From positions 372,001-436,000 of the forward strand of contig NZ_JAGRQH010000001.1 of the NCBI RefSeq assembly GCF_018122595.1: a stretch of DNA of 64,000 bases, read 5' to 3'. Below are positions 45,438 through 55,257 of the stretch, piece after piece. Numbering within the stretch: position 1 is the stretch's first letter; the number at the start of each line of letters is the position of its first letter. The DNA is from Neokomagataea anthophila (GTDB lineage: Bacteria; Pseudomonadota; Alphaproteobacteria; Acetobacterales; Acetobacteraceae). Below the pieces are notes generated by a model. That model saw only the letters and a program-made list of their open reading frames with translations, had not been told where the DNA came from and ran no database searches. The position numbers and the translations under genes were made by a program.

Positions 45438-45455
45438 GTTATGATATATCATAAC
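45438..45455. promoter_or_regulatory. 18-bp perfect palindrome upstream of the DUF6525-like gene
   Basis: GTTATGATATATCATAAC reads identically on both strands. It ends 18 bases before ATG 45474. The position and symmetry suggest a dimeric regulator site, though it could also form a short hairpin. No T-tract. Confidence 0.5.
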
Positions 45456-45473
45456 CTTCTTTCTGTGACTGGC

Positions 45474-45806
45474 ATGACAAAACCTGACCTCAACGACCGC
45501 ACCTTTCGCGACCAAATTTGGCAACGTTTCGATGGTGATGCGTGGGAAGCCTTCGACCAACTTCCTCCCTCTATCCGCCAAAGACTAGCAGAGCATGTCT
45601 ATGACGCATGGTCAGTGAATGCGCTCATCCTGTGGAAACACTACAAACGTATCTATGGCCGCACACCGCGCGCAGAACGCGCCTTAATGCGCTACCTTGA
45701 TTATTGTGAGCGTCTGGAACGGCAAGACTTCGCTACCCGCTATGCAGCACAATACGGCATCCCCTACCCGCATGATGCGGCAAAGGTGAGTATCCTACGC
45801 ACATAG
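45474..45806 (+). CDS. Small DUF6525-like protein
   Basis: 110 residues from ATG 45474. It is soluble and rich in Arg, Trp and Tyr, with WEAFDQLPPSIRQRLAEHVYDAWSVNALILWKHYK in the middle. This pattern resembles DUF6525, a small alphaproteobacterial family of unknown function; I hold that assignment loosely. The frame is open upstream to 45294 through the tRNA-Lys gene, which is an artefact. An ATG at 45441 (MIYHNLLS) is a weaker alternative and would place the palindrome inside the gene. Confidence 0.6.
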   Translation: MTKPDLNDRTFRDQIWQRFDGDAWEAFDQLPPSIRQRLAEHVYDAWSVNALILWKHYKRIYGRTPRAERALMRYLDYCERLERQDFATRYAAQYGIPYPHDAAKVSILRT

Positions 45807-45823
45807 GCACTCACCTTGTATCT

Positions 45824-46090
45824 TTATTGTTCTTTTTCCAAAGACCGTACAAAAAATGCATCGTATGATGAAAAAAGAATCGCCGTGTATGTTGATATAA
45901 TAATATCAACAAAAAAATTAAAATTATCAAAACCAAAAAAATGCAATGAATCATCTATGGATTTATTTACAGAAGAGAACATAAAAACAATAATCAAATA
46001 TGATATTAAATAATTTAAATAATTATCAGACATTTTATCTTTAGATTGTTTAATGGAAAAATGACTCTCAAACGTGCTCCATTTCACCAT
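45824..46090 (-). CDS. Possible small AT-rich membrane protein, unknown
   Basis: About 88 residues if it starts at ATG 46090 (MVKWSTFESH), overlapping the upstream frame by 23 bases; ATG 46033 would give 69 residues starting after the upstream stop. There are two hydrophobic segments (NYLISYLIIVFMFSS and FVDIIISTYTAILFS). No ribosome site decides the start. Because its frame follows directly on the preceding one, it could be the tail of a single gene broken by a frameshift, or a coupled second gene. I do not recognise it. Confidence 0.35.
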   Translation of the reverse strand: MVKWSTFESHFSIKQSKDKMSDNYLNYLISYLIIVFMFSSVNKSIDDSLHFFGFDNFNFFVDIIISTYTAILFSSYDAFFVRSLEKEQ

Positions 46091-46553
46091 ACAAATGGTC
46101 ATAACATAACTTAAAGACAATATAAAAAATAGCCATTAATGTAACAATAAAAAAATACTCAACGTTAATATTGTCATGAACAAAATTGATTATTTTATTC
46201 ATGTAAGAATAAAATAATCCCGATAAAATTGAGAATAAATAAAAATACAATGAACCTAAATCCATTTTAATCAAACAAAATCCTTTTTCTTTAGTAAGAA
46301 ACGCTCTGTTTATTATTACAGTGCACAAACAAGATTTAATGAATGACAAAAAAACTACGAATATATTAAAATATCTAATAAATAATTCTGAACGATGCCA
46401 CTCGCTCTGCGGAAAAAAATGACCAATTACGGAAAACCCAATATCCTGCCCAAACAAAAAAATAAAAAACCAAAAAACATCACGCCTGAACAGATAAGGT
46501 AATGTCCAGCTCTGTTTTAAAAATGAAAAAACACCAAAAGACGTATTTTCCAT
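46068..46553 (-). CDS. AT-rich multi-pass membrane protein, unknown
   Basis: 161 residues from ATG 46553 (MENTSFGVFSFLKQSWTLPYLFRRD). There are four hydrophobic segments: VFWFFIFLFGQDIGFSVIG, YFNIFVVFLSFIKSCLCTVIIN, LYFYLFSILSGLFYSYM and YFFIVTLMAIFYIVFKL. The N-terminal 'SWxLPYLFRRDVFWFFIFLFG' pattern hints at a Yip1/DUF-type membrane domain but I cannot name a family. Strong AT bias unlike its neighbours. It is immediately upstream of, and overlaps, the small frame at 45824. Real gene likely, since 160 codons stay open in an AT-rich stretch where stops are frequent. Confidence 0.55.
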   Translation of the reverse strand: MENTSFGVFSFLKQSWTLPYLFRRDVFWFFIFLFGQDIGFSVIGHFFPQSEWHRSELFIRYFNIFVVFLSFIKSCLCTVIINRAFLTKEKGFCLIKMDLGSLYFYLFSILSGLFYSYMNKIINFVHDNINVEYFFIVTLMAIFYIVFKLCYDHLYGEMEHV

Positions 46554-46636
46554 GCAGCAGAATCCTCAATTAATAAAATTAATTCGTAATTATTACACAA
46601 TGAAACCAATAAAATCACCTTTCATCACTCCACGCA

Positions 46637-46667
46637 CAAAAAAACCGGTGAGATTACTCCCACCGGC
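46637..46667 (-). terminator. Intrinsic terminator of the gyrA-coaD-ppiase unit
   Basis: Stem GCCGGTG / CACCGG around a 10-base loop (about 46644-46667), followed on the minus strand by a run of seven T. It is 30 bases past the isomerase stop. Confidence 0.8.
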
Positions 46668-46696
46668 TTCAAAAACTCTATCAAAACTCTAAAAAA

Positions 46697-47185
46697 TTAG
46701 GCTTCAACATAAGCTTTCACGATAGAATCTGGGTCTTTAACCATGCCTGATGCACCCGCACCACGCTTGATTTGATCAACCAATTCCATACCCTCCACAA
46801 CCTGACCAGCAATCGTGTACTGACCATTCAGTGACGGCACGTTCTCAAACATAATGAAAAACTGGCTGTTCGCTGTGTGCGGCGCCATTGTACGGGCCAT
46901 ACCCAGCGTACCACGCTCAAACTTCGCCTTATCCGTGAACTCAGCCTTAAGGTCTGGATATTCACTACCACCCGTACCCGTTCCGGTCGGGTCACCACCC
47001 TGCGCCATAAAACCTTCGATCACGCGGTGGAACTTCACACCATCGTAAAAGCCTTCACTCGCCAGAAGCTTCAAGCGCTCCACAGCCAAAGGCGCTAGGT
47101 CAGGGCGCAGTTCAATGACAACCTTACCCGTCTTAAGTTCAAAAACCAGCTTGTTACCTGCTGGGATCGTCACGTTCTCAGACAT
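46697..47185 (-). CDS. Cyclophilin-type peptidyl-prolyl cis-trans isomerase
   Basis: 162 residues, no signal peptide, so cytoplasmic. The catalytic FHRVIEGFMAQGGD (Arg essential), then TGTGGSEYPDLKAEF, GTLGMARTMAPHTANSQFFIMF and LNGQYTIAGQVVEGMELVD are all standard. It speeds proline isomerisation during folding. The gene is the third of a unit with gyrA and coaD, 32 bases after the coaD stop, and is followed by a terminator. Confidence 0.96.
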   Translation of the reverse strand: MSENVTIPAGNKLVFELKTGKVVIELRPDLAPLAVERLKLLASEGFYDGVKFHRVIEGFMAQGGDPTGTGTGGSEYPDLKAEFTDKAKFERGTLGMARTMAPHTANSQFFIMFENVPSLNGQYTIAGQVVEGMELVDQIKRGAGASGMVKDPDSIVKAYVEA

Positions 47186-47217
47186 TCATGAAATCCTTCT
47201 GAATCCGGTTAGGCCCT

Positions 47218-47727
47218 CTATGTCGCCTCTCTACAACTTTTCGACAAGACAACCCGCGCCACTTCCTCACTCACAAAGGAAGAAATATCACCGCCTAAAC
47301 CAGCAATTTCCTTCACAATACGACTAGCCGTTGCGCGATGCTCATCAGCAGAGAGCAACAGAACCATTTCTATCTCCGGAGCAAGGCGACGCATCACTCC
47401 TGAAATTTGACATTCAAAATCAAAATCACCCGCAGAACGTAGCCCACGCACAACCGCACCTGCGCCCACGGAACGCACAGCATCCACGAGCAGAGTATCA
47501 AACTCCACCACAGTAATCCGCGGTGCCTCCGGTAATTTTGAGACCTCCTGACGCAGCAAGACTAAACGCTCCGCACGCGTCAAAAGAGGTTGTTTCCCAC
47601 CATTCACCCCTACCCCCACGACCAGCTTGTCAAACAAGCGGGCCGCACGAGCAATAATATCCATATGGCCATACGTCACAGGGTCGAACGTCCCCGGATA
47701 AAACGCCATACGTGGGTTAAGGGGCAT
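47218..47727 (-). CDS. coaD: Phosphopantetheine adenylyltransferase
   Basis: 169 residues from ATG 47727, with AGGTG 6 bases upstream (GTG 47736 is the alternative). It makes dephospho-CoA from 4'-phosphopantetheine and ATP. Motifs: AFYPGTFDPVTYGHMDII (T/HxGH nucleotide-binding), the ISGxMRR-like QISGVMRRLAPEIEMVLL and SSFVSEEVARV near the end. The start lies 2 bases past the gyrA stop, so translation is likely coupled to gyrA. Confidence 0.96.
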   Translation of the reverse strand: MPLNPRMAFYPGTFDPVTYGHMDIIARAARLFDKLVVGVGVNGGKQPLLTRAERLVLLRQEVSKLPEAPRITVVEFDTLLVDAVRSVGAGAVVRGLRSAGDFDFECQISGVMRRLAPEIEMVLLLSADEHRATASRIVKEIAGLGGDISSFVSEEVARVVLSKSCREAT

Positions 47728-47728
47728 A

Positions 47729-50560
47729 TTATTCACCTACGCTAGATGAATCCCCTGCCTCGTGAGTCGGTGCAGCTTGCGCCTCTGGAGCAGCATTAAC
47801 GTCTGCGCCATCTACAACAGCCTCATCACCTGTTTCCCCATCATCCTCGACAACTGGGAACACACAAATCACCGTCTCATGATCATTCAGGCGGAACAAC
47901 GTCACACCAGCAGCTTGGCGCGCCATAATACGAACCTGCGACACCGGCAGACGAATCAAACGCCCTGTATCCGTAACCAACATTACATCGGTACCCGGCA
48001 ACGTTGGCAACGTTCCAACCACTTCTGTCCCACGACGCGTCGCCGAGAACGTCATGTTCGTGATACCCAAACCACCACGACCAGAAACACGGTAATCATA
48101 CGCTGAGGAACGACGGCCAAAACCACCATCGGTCACGGTAAGAAGCACTTCTTCCTGCGCTTCCAATTCTTCAAAGCGCTCTGGCGTCAGATCACCCGTA
48201 ACTTCAACAGCTTCATCATCAGCCGATGCAACGTCTTCTTCTGCGCCCTCTGCCAAAGCGGCATTTTCTGCACGGCGCTTTGCATTCGCCATACGCAGAT
48301 AAGCCGCACGCTCTTCAACACTCGCATCCACATGGTTGAGCACACAGAGCGAAATAACCTCATCGCCCTCTGCAAGCTTAATACCACGCACACCAGAGCT
48401 GCCGCGCCCGGCAAAGACACGCAGCACCTCATCCGTAATATGGAAGCGGATGCAACGCGCCTTACGCGTCGCCAGGAAGACATCCTGCCCCTCACGGCAT
48501 GTCGCCACACCGATCAAAGAATCTCCTTCATCCAGCTTCATCGCAATCAAGCCAGACGCACGGATATTACGGAAATCACTCAGACGGTTACGACGGACAT
48601 TCCCACTCGCCGTTGCAAAGACGAGGTGCAGATCATCCCACAACTCCTCATCCTGCGGCAAAGGCAGAACAGCGGTAATGGCATCGCTGCCCAATTCCGG
48701 CAGCAAGTTCACCAGCGCACGCCCCTTAGATGTCGGGGACGCCTCCGGCAAATGCCAAACCTTCATGCGGTAGGCTTTACCACCAGAGGAGAAGAACAAG
48801 ACCCATTGATGCGTATGCGCATTAAAACTGCGGACAATCACATCATCACCACGACGACCCGCCGCAGTACGACCACGCCCACCACGATTCTGGGAGCGGA
48901 ACATCTCCAATGGCGTACGCTTGATAAAGCCGTCACGGGTAATGGTCACAACCATCTGCCCCGGCTCAATCAGGCTTTCATCCGATTGATCACCCAACGC
49001 ATCCGAAATCTCACTCATACGCGGCGTCGCAATTTCAGCGCGCGCGGCCATGAGTTCATTCCGCATGACATCCATACGGCGAGGATGGCTACCAATAATA
49101 TCGAGCAGATCTTCGATTTTTACGGCAACTTCGCCCAACTCACCTTGAATTTTATCGCGTTCAAGGCCTGTCAAACGCTGCAAGCGCAGTTCCAAAATAC
49201 CACGCGCTTGCGCTTCCGTCAGACGAACCTTGCCATCAATAACGACATTGCCCTCATCATGGATAAGCTCAAGCAACGGAACAACTTCGCCCGCATCCCA
49301 TTCACGCGCCATCAAAGAGGCACGCGCCGTCGCTGCATCTGGCGCACTCCGAATGAGCGCAATAACCTCATCAATATTGGCAACAGCCAACACAAGACCG
49401 ACGAGCAAATGCCCACGGTCACGCACCTTATCAAGATCAAAACGCGCACGGCGCAGAATGACGTCCTCACGGAAGCGAATAAACGCCTCCAGAACATCCT
49501 TCAGCCCCATCGTACGTGGCTTGCCTTCATCCAACGCCAGCATATTCACGCTGAAAGATGTCTGAAGCTGCGTGAAACGATAAAGCTGATTCAACACCAC
49601 ATCCGGCGTCGCATCGCGCTTCAGTTCGATCACAACACGCATACCGGAGCGATCGGATTCATCACGAATATCCGAAATGCCCTCGATTTCTTTCGCGCGT
49701 ACGAGATCCGCAATCTTTTCCTGAAGCGTTGCCTTATTCACCTGATACGGAATCTCGGTGATAACAATCGCCTGACGGTCCTTACGGATTTCTTCAATTT
49801 CCGCACGTGCGCGCACCGGTACCGAACCACGGCCCGTTTCAAACGCCTTACGAATACCGCTGCGGCCCATGATAATCCCACCCGTTGGGAAATCAGGACC
49901 CGGAATAACCTGCATCAGCTCATCCAGCTCAATGGCCGGATTAGCGATGACTGCTAGCGTGGCATCAATAACTTCCGTCGGGTTATGCGTCGGAATATTT
50001 GTCGCCATACCGACGGCAATACCAGACGCACCATTGACCAGAAGGTTAGGGAACGTCGCCGGCAAAACGCCCGGCTCATATTCGCTTTCGTCATAGTTCG
50101 GCTGGAAATCAACCGTCCCACGATCAATATCATCCAACAGGAAGGACGAGGCTTTAGCCAAACGCGCTTCCGTATAACGCATCGCAGCCGGGCTATCACC
50201 ATCGACCGAACCGAAGTTACCCTGACCATCAATCAACTTGACGCGCATGGACCATGACTGCGCCATACGCACCATGGCATCATAAATCGAGCTATCACCG
50301 TGCGGATGGTATTTACCCATCACGTCACCAACAGCACGCGCTGACTTACGGTACGGCTTATCCGCCGTAAATCCACTCTCGCGCATCGCGTATAGAATAC
50401 GGCGATGAACAGGCTTTAAACCATCACGAACATCCGGCAACGCACGCGAGACGATGACCGACATCGCATAGGCCAGATAGGAGGAGCGCATCTCCTCCTC
50501 AATCGTCACGGGAAGACGGCCGGAAGGCACAAGATCAGTCGGCTCATTCAACTCGGTCAA
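47729..50560 (-). CDS. gyrA: DNA gyrase subunit A
   Basis: 943 residues, normal for the alphaproteobacterial form. It cleaves and re-joins DNA in the gyrase A2B2 complex; the active Tyr is Y129 (MRYTEARL). The quinolone region reads [14 protein letters not shown]: Ser90 and Asp94 correspond to E. coli Ser83 and Asp87 and are wild-type-like. The GyrA-box QNRGGRGR lies at the start of the C-terminal beta-pinwheel. A charged insert (about 815-850, rich in Ala, Glu and Asp) follows [14 protein letters not shown] and an acidic tail ends the protein. Long antisense frames over it are not genes. Confidence 0.98.
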   Translation of the reverse strand: MTELNEPTDLVPSGRLPVTIEEEMRSSYLAYAMSVIVSRALPDVRDGLKPVHRRILYAMRESGFTADKPYRKSARAVGDVMGKYHPHGDSSIYDAMVRMAQSWSMRVKLIDGQGNFGSVDGDSPAAMRYTEARLAKASSFLLDDIDRGTVDFQPNYDESEYEPGVLPATFPNLLVNGASGIAVGMATNIPTHNPTEVIDATLAVIANPAIELDELMQVIPGPDFPTGGIIMGRSGIRKAFETGRGSVPVRARAEIEEIRKDRQAIVITEIPYQVNKATLQEKIADLVRAKEIEGISDIRDESDRSGMRVVIELKRDATPDVVLNQLYRFTQLQTSFSVNMLALDEGKPRTMGLKDVLEAFIRFREDVILRRARFDLDKVRDRGHLLVGLVLAVANIDEVIALIRSAPDAATARASLMAREWDAGEVVPLLELIHDEGNVVIDGKVRLTEAQARGILELRLQRLTGLERDKIQGELGEVAVKIEDLLDIIGSHPRRMDVMRNELMAARAEIATPRMSEISDALGDQSDESLIEPGQMVVTITRDGFIKRTPLEMFRSQNRGGRGRTAAGRRGDDVIVRSFNAHTHQWVLFFSSGGKAYRMKVWHLPEASPTSKGRALVNLLPELGSDAITAVLPLPQDEELWDDLHLVFATASGNVRRNRLSDFRNIRASGLIAMKLDEGDSLIGVATCREGQDVFLATRKARCIRFHITDEVLRVFAGRGSSGVRGIKLAEGDEVISLCVLNHVDASVEERAAYLRMANAKRRAENAALAEGAEEDVASADDEAVEVTGDLTPERFEELEAQEEVLLTVTDGGFGRRSSAYDYRVSGRGGLGITNMTFSATRRGTEVVGTLPTLPGTDVMLVTDTGRLIRLPVSQVRIMARQAAGVTLFRLNDHETVICVFPVVEDDGETGDEAVVDGADVNAAPEAQAAPTHEAGDSSSVGE

Positions 50561-50639
50561 GACAGGTCCACCACACTAGAAAACAGAAGACCAATATACT
50601 CCAACCAACGCCGCGACGCTACTCTCCCGCTCAGATAAG

Positions 50640-50668
50640 AAAAAACCCACCCTAAAATGGGATGAATC
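50640..50668 (-). terminator. Possible terminator of the 50698 gene
   Basis: On the minus strand CCCATTTTAGGGTGGG is followed by six T. Stem pairing is short (CCCA/TGGG or CCC/GGG), so this is tentative. It lies 30 bases past the stop of the upstream orphan gene. Confidence 0.45.
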
Positions 50669-50697
50669 CCTTACTCACAAACGAAATGACAGCACAA

Positions 50698-51363
50698 TCA
50701 ATGATCACTCACCACATAATGCCATTTTTGAATTCTAATCCGAGTATTGGCGTATAAATTCTCCATAGAAAGCGCTATAAAATACTTCAATTCATCATTA
50801 AGATCTTTTTTTCGAACCAATACCCAACGCTCCAGAATGATATATTTCCCTTTATATTTTTCAATTTTTTTTGATTCACCAAATGGAACACTCTCCATAA
50901 CCGCAATCAACATTCCATGCCGATCAAAAATAACATTTTCAATATTTTCTGCACATGCGTTTAAATCACATGAGGCTATTGTATAATAATTATTACCATA
51001 AAAAATACTTCCTCGAGGAGGAGAGGCACCATATTTTAAATAATCATGGTAAATTGTATTTTGAGATATTATATCCAAATAATTAAATTCATTCGTATGA
51101 AAAAAATACCCTATACAATGATCGAGATTATAAAAACTTCCCTCATCCAGATCAGAAATAATATTTCCATAATCCGATAAAGAAATGTCTTTATCATCAG
51201 AATATATAAATCTATTATATTTCTTATTAAAAACTATCGCAGCATCCCGTGGCGAAATAAACACACATTTATGTGCATCACCTACAGAACGAGCATCAAC
51301 TAATCCACAAAATATATTTAATATACAATAAAAACCTATTATTTTTACAATGACCTTTATCAT
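50698..51363 (-). CDS. AT-rich secreted orphan protein, unknown
   Basis: 221 residues from ATG 51363 (MIKVIVKIIGFYCILNIFCGL); a longer start at 51372 adds three. A signal peptide or N-terminal anchor is followed by a hydrophilic domain with three or four Cys (HKCVF, DHCIGY, ASCDLNACAE), which could form disulfides after export. Composition is AT-rich, with Ile, Lys, Asn, Tyr and Asp frequent, unlike gyrA and ssb on either side. I recognise no family; Asn/Asp- and Tyr-rich stretches suggest a globular secreted protein. It sits between the ssb terminator and gyrA, as if inserted there. Confidence 0.55.
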   Translation of the reverse strand: MIKVIVKIIGFYCILNIFCGLVDARSVGDAHKCVFISPRDAAIVFNKKYNRFIYSDDKDISLSDYGNIISDLDEGSFYNLDHCIGYFFHTNEFNYLDIISQNTIYHDYLKYGASPPRGSIFYGNNYYTIASCDLNACAENIENVIFDRHGMLIAVMESVPFGESKKIEKYKGKYIILERWVLVRKKDLNDELKYFIALSMENLYANTRIRIQKWHYVVSDH

Positions 51364-51380
51364 ATCTTCCATATACCCAT

Positions 51381-51411
51381 AATAAAAACCCCCACATCTA
51401 GGATGTGGGGG
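51381..51411 (-). terminator. Intrinsic terminator of ssb
   Basis: 10-bp stem CCCCCACATC (51389-51398) / GATGTGGGGG (51402-51411), 3-base loop. On the minus strand it is followed by TTTTTATT. It is 28 bases past the ssb stop. Confidence 0.9.
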
Positions 51412-51439
51412 GCAATATTTAAATCATTTTACCAAAAAA

Positions 51440-52000
51440 TCAGAACGGGATTTCATCATCCAGATCGTTATCACGTGATGAATCCCAGCCGCCCGGGCTG
51501 GAAGCGCCACCGTGAGACGGCGCGGAGCCACCACGAGAGCCGCCACCCTGCTGATTACCCGCAGGCGCACCACCGCCATAGTTGTTACCGCCGCCGCCGT
51601 AACCACCGCCTTGGCCACCATAACCACCACCAGCATCACCGCCCGCTGAACGGCTATCCAGAAGCGTCAAATCACCACGGAAACGATCAATCGTCACTTC
51701 CGTCGTGTAACGCTCTTGGCCAGACTGGTCCGTCCATTTCCGCGTACGCAGTTCACCTTCCACATAAACCTTGCTGCCCTTCTTCACGAAGCGCTCAGCA
51801 ACACCAGCCAAATGCTCGTTAAAGATGACCACACGGTGCCATTCCGTCCGCTCTTTACGCTCACCAGACTGACGGTCATTCCACGTGTCAGACGTCGCAA
51901 TCGTCATGTTCACAATCTTAGAACCCGATTGCGTATGGCGAATTTCAGGGTCACGCCCCAAATTCCCCACCAAAATCACTTTATTGACGCTACCAGCCAT
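51440..52000 (-). CDS. ssb: Single-stranded DNA-binding protein
   Basis: 186 residues. The N-terminal OB-fold (1-110) has [21 protein letters not shown] and [39 protein letters not shown] Gly-rich flexible linker (repeated GGGYGG) leads to the acidic C-terminal tip DLDDEIPF, the binding site for partner proteins. It coats single-stranded DNA during replication, repair and recombination. Divergent from uvrA with 105 bases between starts. I see no alphaproteobacterial GTTC-N7-GTTC LexA box there. Confidence 0.97.
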   Translation of the reverse strand: MAGSVNKVILVGNLGRDPEIRHTQSGSKIVNMTIATSDTWNDRQSGERKERTEWHRVVIFNEHLAGVAERFVKKGSKVYVEGELRTRKWTDQSGQERYTTEVTIDRFRGDLTLLDSRSAGGDAGGGYGGQGGGYGGGGNNYGGGAPAGNQQGGGSRGGSAPSHGGASSPGGWDSSRDNDLDDEIPF

Positions 52001-52105
52001 GACGTTCCACTCTATTTTCGCGAATTGTTCTTTTCAAACCTTCCCAAACACCTAACATAGTAAGACGGTTGACCACACCCCCTTTGCGCGTGGTTTCCAC
52101 ATCCA

Positions 52106-55033
52106 ATGCCCTCATCTTTATCGGTGTGCCAAAACGTGACTTTTCCTGAGAACAACGCCATTCGCGTCCGCGGTGCTCGCGCCCATAACCTCAAGAATGT
52201 TGATGTCACTATCCCACGGGATTCTTTGACCATCATCACAGGCCTCTCCGGCTCCGGCAAATCATCCCTCGCCTTCGATACCATCTATGCCGAGGGCCAA
52301 CGCCGCTACGTTGAGAGCCTTTCCGCCTATGCACGCCAGTTTTTGGAGCTCATGGGCAAGCCGGATGTCGACTCCATTGAAGGCCTCTCACCCGCTATTT
52401 CAATTGAGCAAAAAACCACATCGAAAAACCCGCGCTCAACCGTCGGTACCATCACAGAAATCCACGATTATATGCGCCTGCTCTGGGCACGCTCAGGCAC
52501 ACCTTACTCCCCCACAACAGGCCTACCGATTGAAGCGCAAACCGTCAGCCAAATGGTTGACCGTGTCATGGCCATGCCAGAGGGTACGCGCCTGATGCTC
52601 CTCGCCCCCGTCATGAAAGACCGTAAGGGCGACGGCAAACGCGAACTAGCCGAACTCGCCCGCAAAGGCTTCGCCCGCGTCACTATAGATGGCACACTCT
52701 ACGATATTGCTGACGCCCCGGACCTCAATCGCAAAACACGTCACACGATTGAAGCCGTTATTGACCGTATCATCGTCAAAGAGGGTCTCGAAACACGTCT
52801 GGCCGATAGCTTCGAAACCGCTCTCGAACTCGGCGATGGCGTCGCCTTCACTCAAGATGTCAAACGCGCTGGAGAAGACGGGGAAGCCACCCGAACCATT
52901 TTCTCCGCACGCTTCGCCTGCCCTGTTTCCGGCTTCACCATTGCGGAAATTGAGCCACGCCTCTTCTCGTTCAATGCCCCCATGGGCGCCTGCCCCTCCT
53001 GCGATGGCATCGGCACTGAAACGCATTTTGACGCTAACCTCATCGTACCTGACGACAGCCTAAGCTTAGAGGATGGTGCCGTCGCCCCATGGCAAGGCAA
53101 TGGCGCCGAGTGGTACGCCCAAACCCTCGCCGCACTCGCTCGCCATACGGGTGATACCATGCAAACCGCATGGCGTGACCTCAAACCCGAAACGCAAGAC
53201 CTCATTCTCTACGGCACCAAAGAACTCATCGCCATTCCTTACCGTGATGGCAGCACGGTCCACACCGTCACCAAACCCTTTGAAGGTGTTCTCAAAACAC
53301 TCCAGCGCCGCATGGCCCAAACAGACAGCATCCATGTCCGTGATGCCCTCACCCGCTACCAATCCGAAAAACCCTGCCGCACCTGCCAAGGCGCCCGCCT
53401 CAAGCCTGAGGCCCTATGCGTCAAAGTCAGTGACCTCAACATTGCCCAAGCGTCAGACATGCCCATCCGGCAAGCGCTACACTGGTTTTCTCAGGTTGAA
53501 GGCACCCTCACACCACAAAAAGCCGAAATTGCACGCCGCATCCTGCGCGAAATCACAGACCGCCTACATTTTTTGGATGATGTCGGCCTCGATTACCTCA
53601 CCCTTTCGCGCGGCTCCGCCACATTATCCGGCGGTGAGAGCCAACGCATCCGCCTCGCCTCACAAATCGGGTCCGGCCTCACAGGCGTCCTATACGTGTT
53701 GGACGAACCCTCTATCGGCCTGCACCAACGGGATAATGAGCGCCTCCTCGGCACATTAGAGCGGCTAAAACGCCTCGGAAACACCGTCATCGTCGTCGAA
53801 CATGATGAAGACGCCATCCGCGCTGCCGATTACCTTATCGATATGGGGCCAGGGGCTGGCACACGCGGCGGCAATGTCATCGCCTATGGTACGCCCGCTG
53901 AAGTCGCCCAAAACCCAGACAGCATCACCGGCGCTTACCTCTCAGGCCGCAAAGCCATCCCAATCCCGGCCATACGCCGCACAGCCCGCGAAACACTCAC
54001 CCTGCATGGCGCACGCGGCAACAACCTCAAAGACATCACCGTCGATATTCCACTCGGTACCTTCATCGCCGTTACGGGCGTCTCCGGCGGCGGAAAGTCC
54101 ACCCTCGTCATTGATACACTCTACAAAGCGCTCTCACGCACCCTGATGAAATCCAGCGCATCTCCCCTGCCTTATGACCGCCTCACCGGCGTAGAGCATC
54201 TGGATAAAATTATCGAAATTGACCAATCTCCCATTGGCCGCACCCCGCGCTCTAACCCCGCCACCTATACAGACCTCTTCACACCCATCCGTGATTGGTT
54301 CGCTGAACTGCCCGAAGCAAAAGCACGCGGCTACAAACCCGGGCGCTTTTCCTTCAACGTCAAAGGCGGACGGTGCGAGGCCTGCCAAGGCGATGGCGTT
54401 TTAAAGATCGAAATGCACTTCCTGCCGGATGTTTTTGTCACCTGCGATACCTGCAAAGGCGCCCGCTATAATCGCGAAACCCTAGAGGTTAAGTTTCGCG
54501 GAAAATCCATCGCCGATGTCCTCGCCATGACGGTGGATGACGCACTCCCCTTCTTCCAAGCCGTACCCCGTATCCGCGACAGACTGGCCATTCTCCAACA
54601 AGTCGGGCTCGGTTACGTCGCCCTTGGCCAGCAAGCAACCACCCTGTCTGGCGGTGAGGCACAACGCGTCAAACTCTCCAAAGAACTCGCCAAACGCGCC
54701 ACAGGCCGCACCCTCTATATTCTCGATGAGCCCACCACCGGCCTGCACACAGAAGATGTTCGCAAACTGCTCGACGTGCTGCATGCCTTGGTCGAACAAG
54801 GCAATACCATTTTGGTCATCGAGCATAATCTAGAAGTCATCAAAACAGCCGATTGGCTGATCGATATCGGCCCTGAAGGCGGAGATGGCGGCGGCCAAAT
54901 CGTTGCCCAAGGCACACCGGAAGAAATTGCCGCCTGCTCAGCCAGCCATACCGGACGATTCCTCGCGCCTCTTTTGAAGGATAGTCCGCACAATAACCGC
55001 CCCAAAAGCAACAAAAAGAAGCCTAAAAAGTAA
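52106..55033 (+). CDS. uvrA: Excinuclease ABC subunit A
   Basis: 975 residues. It is the damage-recognition ATPase of nucleotide excision repair. Two ABC modules are visible, with Walker A sequences [16 protein letters not shown] (N-terminal) and [16 protein letters not shown] (C-terminal) and signature loops [11 protein letters not shown] and [11 protein letters not shown]. Zinc-binding Cys clusters are [26 protein letters not shown] and CDTCKGARY. The Lys-rich tail (KSNKKKPKK) is an add-on. Length normal. Monocistronic by appearance. Confidence 0.98.
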   Translation: MPSSLSVCQNVTFPENNAIRVRGARAHNLKNVDVTIPRDSLTIITGLSGSGKSSLAFDTIYAEGQRRYVESLSAYARQFLELMGKPDVDSIEGLSPAISIEQKTTSKNPRSTVGTITEIHDYMRLLWARSGTPYSPTTGLPIEAQTVSQMVDRVMAMPEGTRLMLLAPVMKDRKGDGKRELAELARKGFARVTIDGTLYDIADAPDLNRKTRHTIEAVIDRIIVKEGLETRLADSFETALELGDGVAFTQDVKRAGEDGEATRTIFSARFACPVSGFTIAEIEPRLFSFNAPMGACPSCDGIGTETHFDANLIVPDDSLSLEDGAVAPWQGNGAEWYAQTLAALARHTGDTMQTAWRDLKPETQDLILYGTKELIAIPYRDGSTVHTVTKPFEGVLKTLQRRMAQTDSIHVRDALTRYQSEKPCRTCQGARLKPEALCVKVSDLNIAQASDMPIRQALHWFSQVEGTLTPQKAEIARRILREITDRLHFLDDVGLDYLTLSRGSATLSGGESQRIRLASQIGSGLTGVLYVLDEPSIGLHQRDNERLLGTLERLKRLGNTVIVVEHDEDAIRAADYLIDMGPGAGTRGGNVIAYGTPAEVAQNPDSITGAYLSGRKAIPIPAIRRTARETLTLHGARGNNLKDITVDIPLGTFIAVTGVSGGGKSTLVIDTLYKALSRTLMKSSASPLPYDRLTGVEHLDKIIEIDQSPIGRTPRSNPATYTDLFTPIRDWFAELPEAKARGYKPGRFSFNVKGGRCEACQGDGVLKIEMHFLPDVFVTCDTCKGARYNRETLEVKFRGKSIADVLAMTVDDALPFFQAVPRIRDRLAILQQVGLGYVALGQQATTLSGGEAQRVKLSKELAKRATGRTLYILDEPTTGLHTEDVRKLLDVLHALVEQGNTILVIEHNLEVIKTADWLIDIGPEGGDGGGQIVAQGTPEEIAACSASHTGRFLAPLLKDSPHNNRPKSNKKKPKK

Positions 55034-55118
55034 TCTCTTCAGGCTGCGCCACCGCCATTAATGTACGCCCCCTTAGGCGGAGCGGCCTTATAGACAATCG
55101 TAAACCGCTGAGCGCAAA

Positions 55119-55145
55119 AACCTGACGGAAAAACCCCGTCAGGTT
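55119..55145 (-). terminator. Intrinsic terminator of the 55258 gene
   Basis: 10-bp stem AACCTGACGG (55119-55128) / CCGTCAGGTT (55136-55145). On the minus strand it is followed by TTTTTGCG. It is 110 bases past the stop of the superinfection-immunity-like gene, and on the other strand 85 bases past uvrA, so it may help both. Confidence 0.72.
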
Positions 55146-55257
55146 AGGCTTTCAAAGAGGTGCTTAATCTTCAGCCCTGCACATCTACCAAACCAATACG
55201 CAGAGCCTCCCGGAAAAAGAAAAACCCTCTCCCCTCAAAAACCCATCACCATACCGA

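Larger units (their letters stand above)
45807..46696. other. AT-rich islet with orphan membrane genes
   Basis: Base composition here is visibly much more AT-rich than on either side, with codons for Lys, Asn, Ile, Phe and Tyr dominating. It holds the two overlapping minus-strand reading frames described separately and no transposase or direct repeat that I can see. It looks acquired, or relaxed in selection. Bounded by the DUF6525-like gene and the peptidyl-prolyl isomerase terminator. Confidence 0.6.

Noticed and set aside
46598-46690. 30-codon frame before the isomerase terminator
   Set aside because: It overlaps the terminator of the gyrA-coaD-ppiase unit and has no ribosome site.
48332-49957. 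541-codon open frame antisense to gyrA
   Set aside because: It lies fully within gyrA on the other strand; composition (Thr/Arg/His/Asn-rich) and lack of any domain show a shadow frame.
52001-52105. LexA (SOS) box between ssb and uvrA
   Set aside because: I looked for GTTC-N7-GTTC and the enterobacterial CTGT-N8-ACAG; neither is present.
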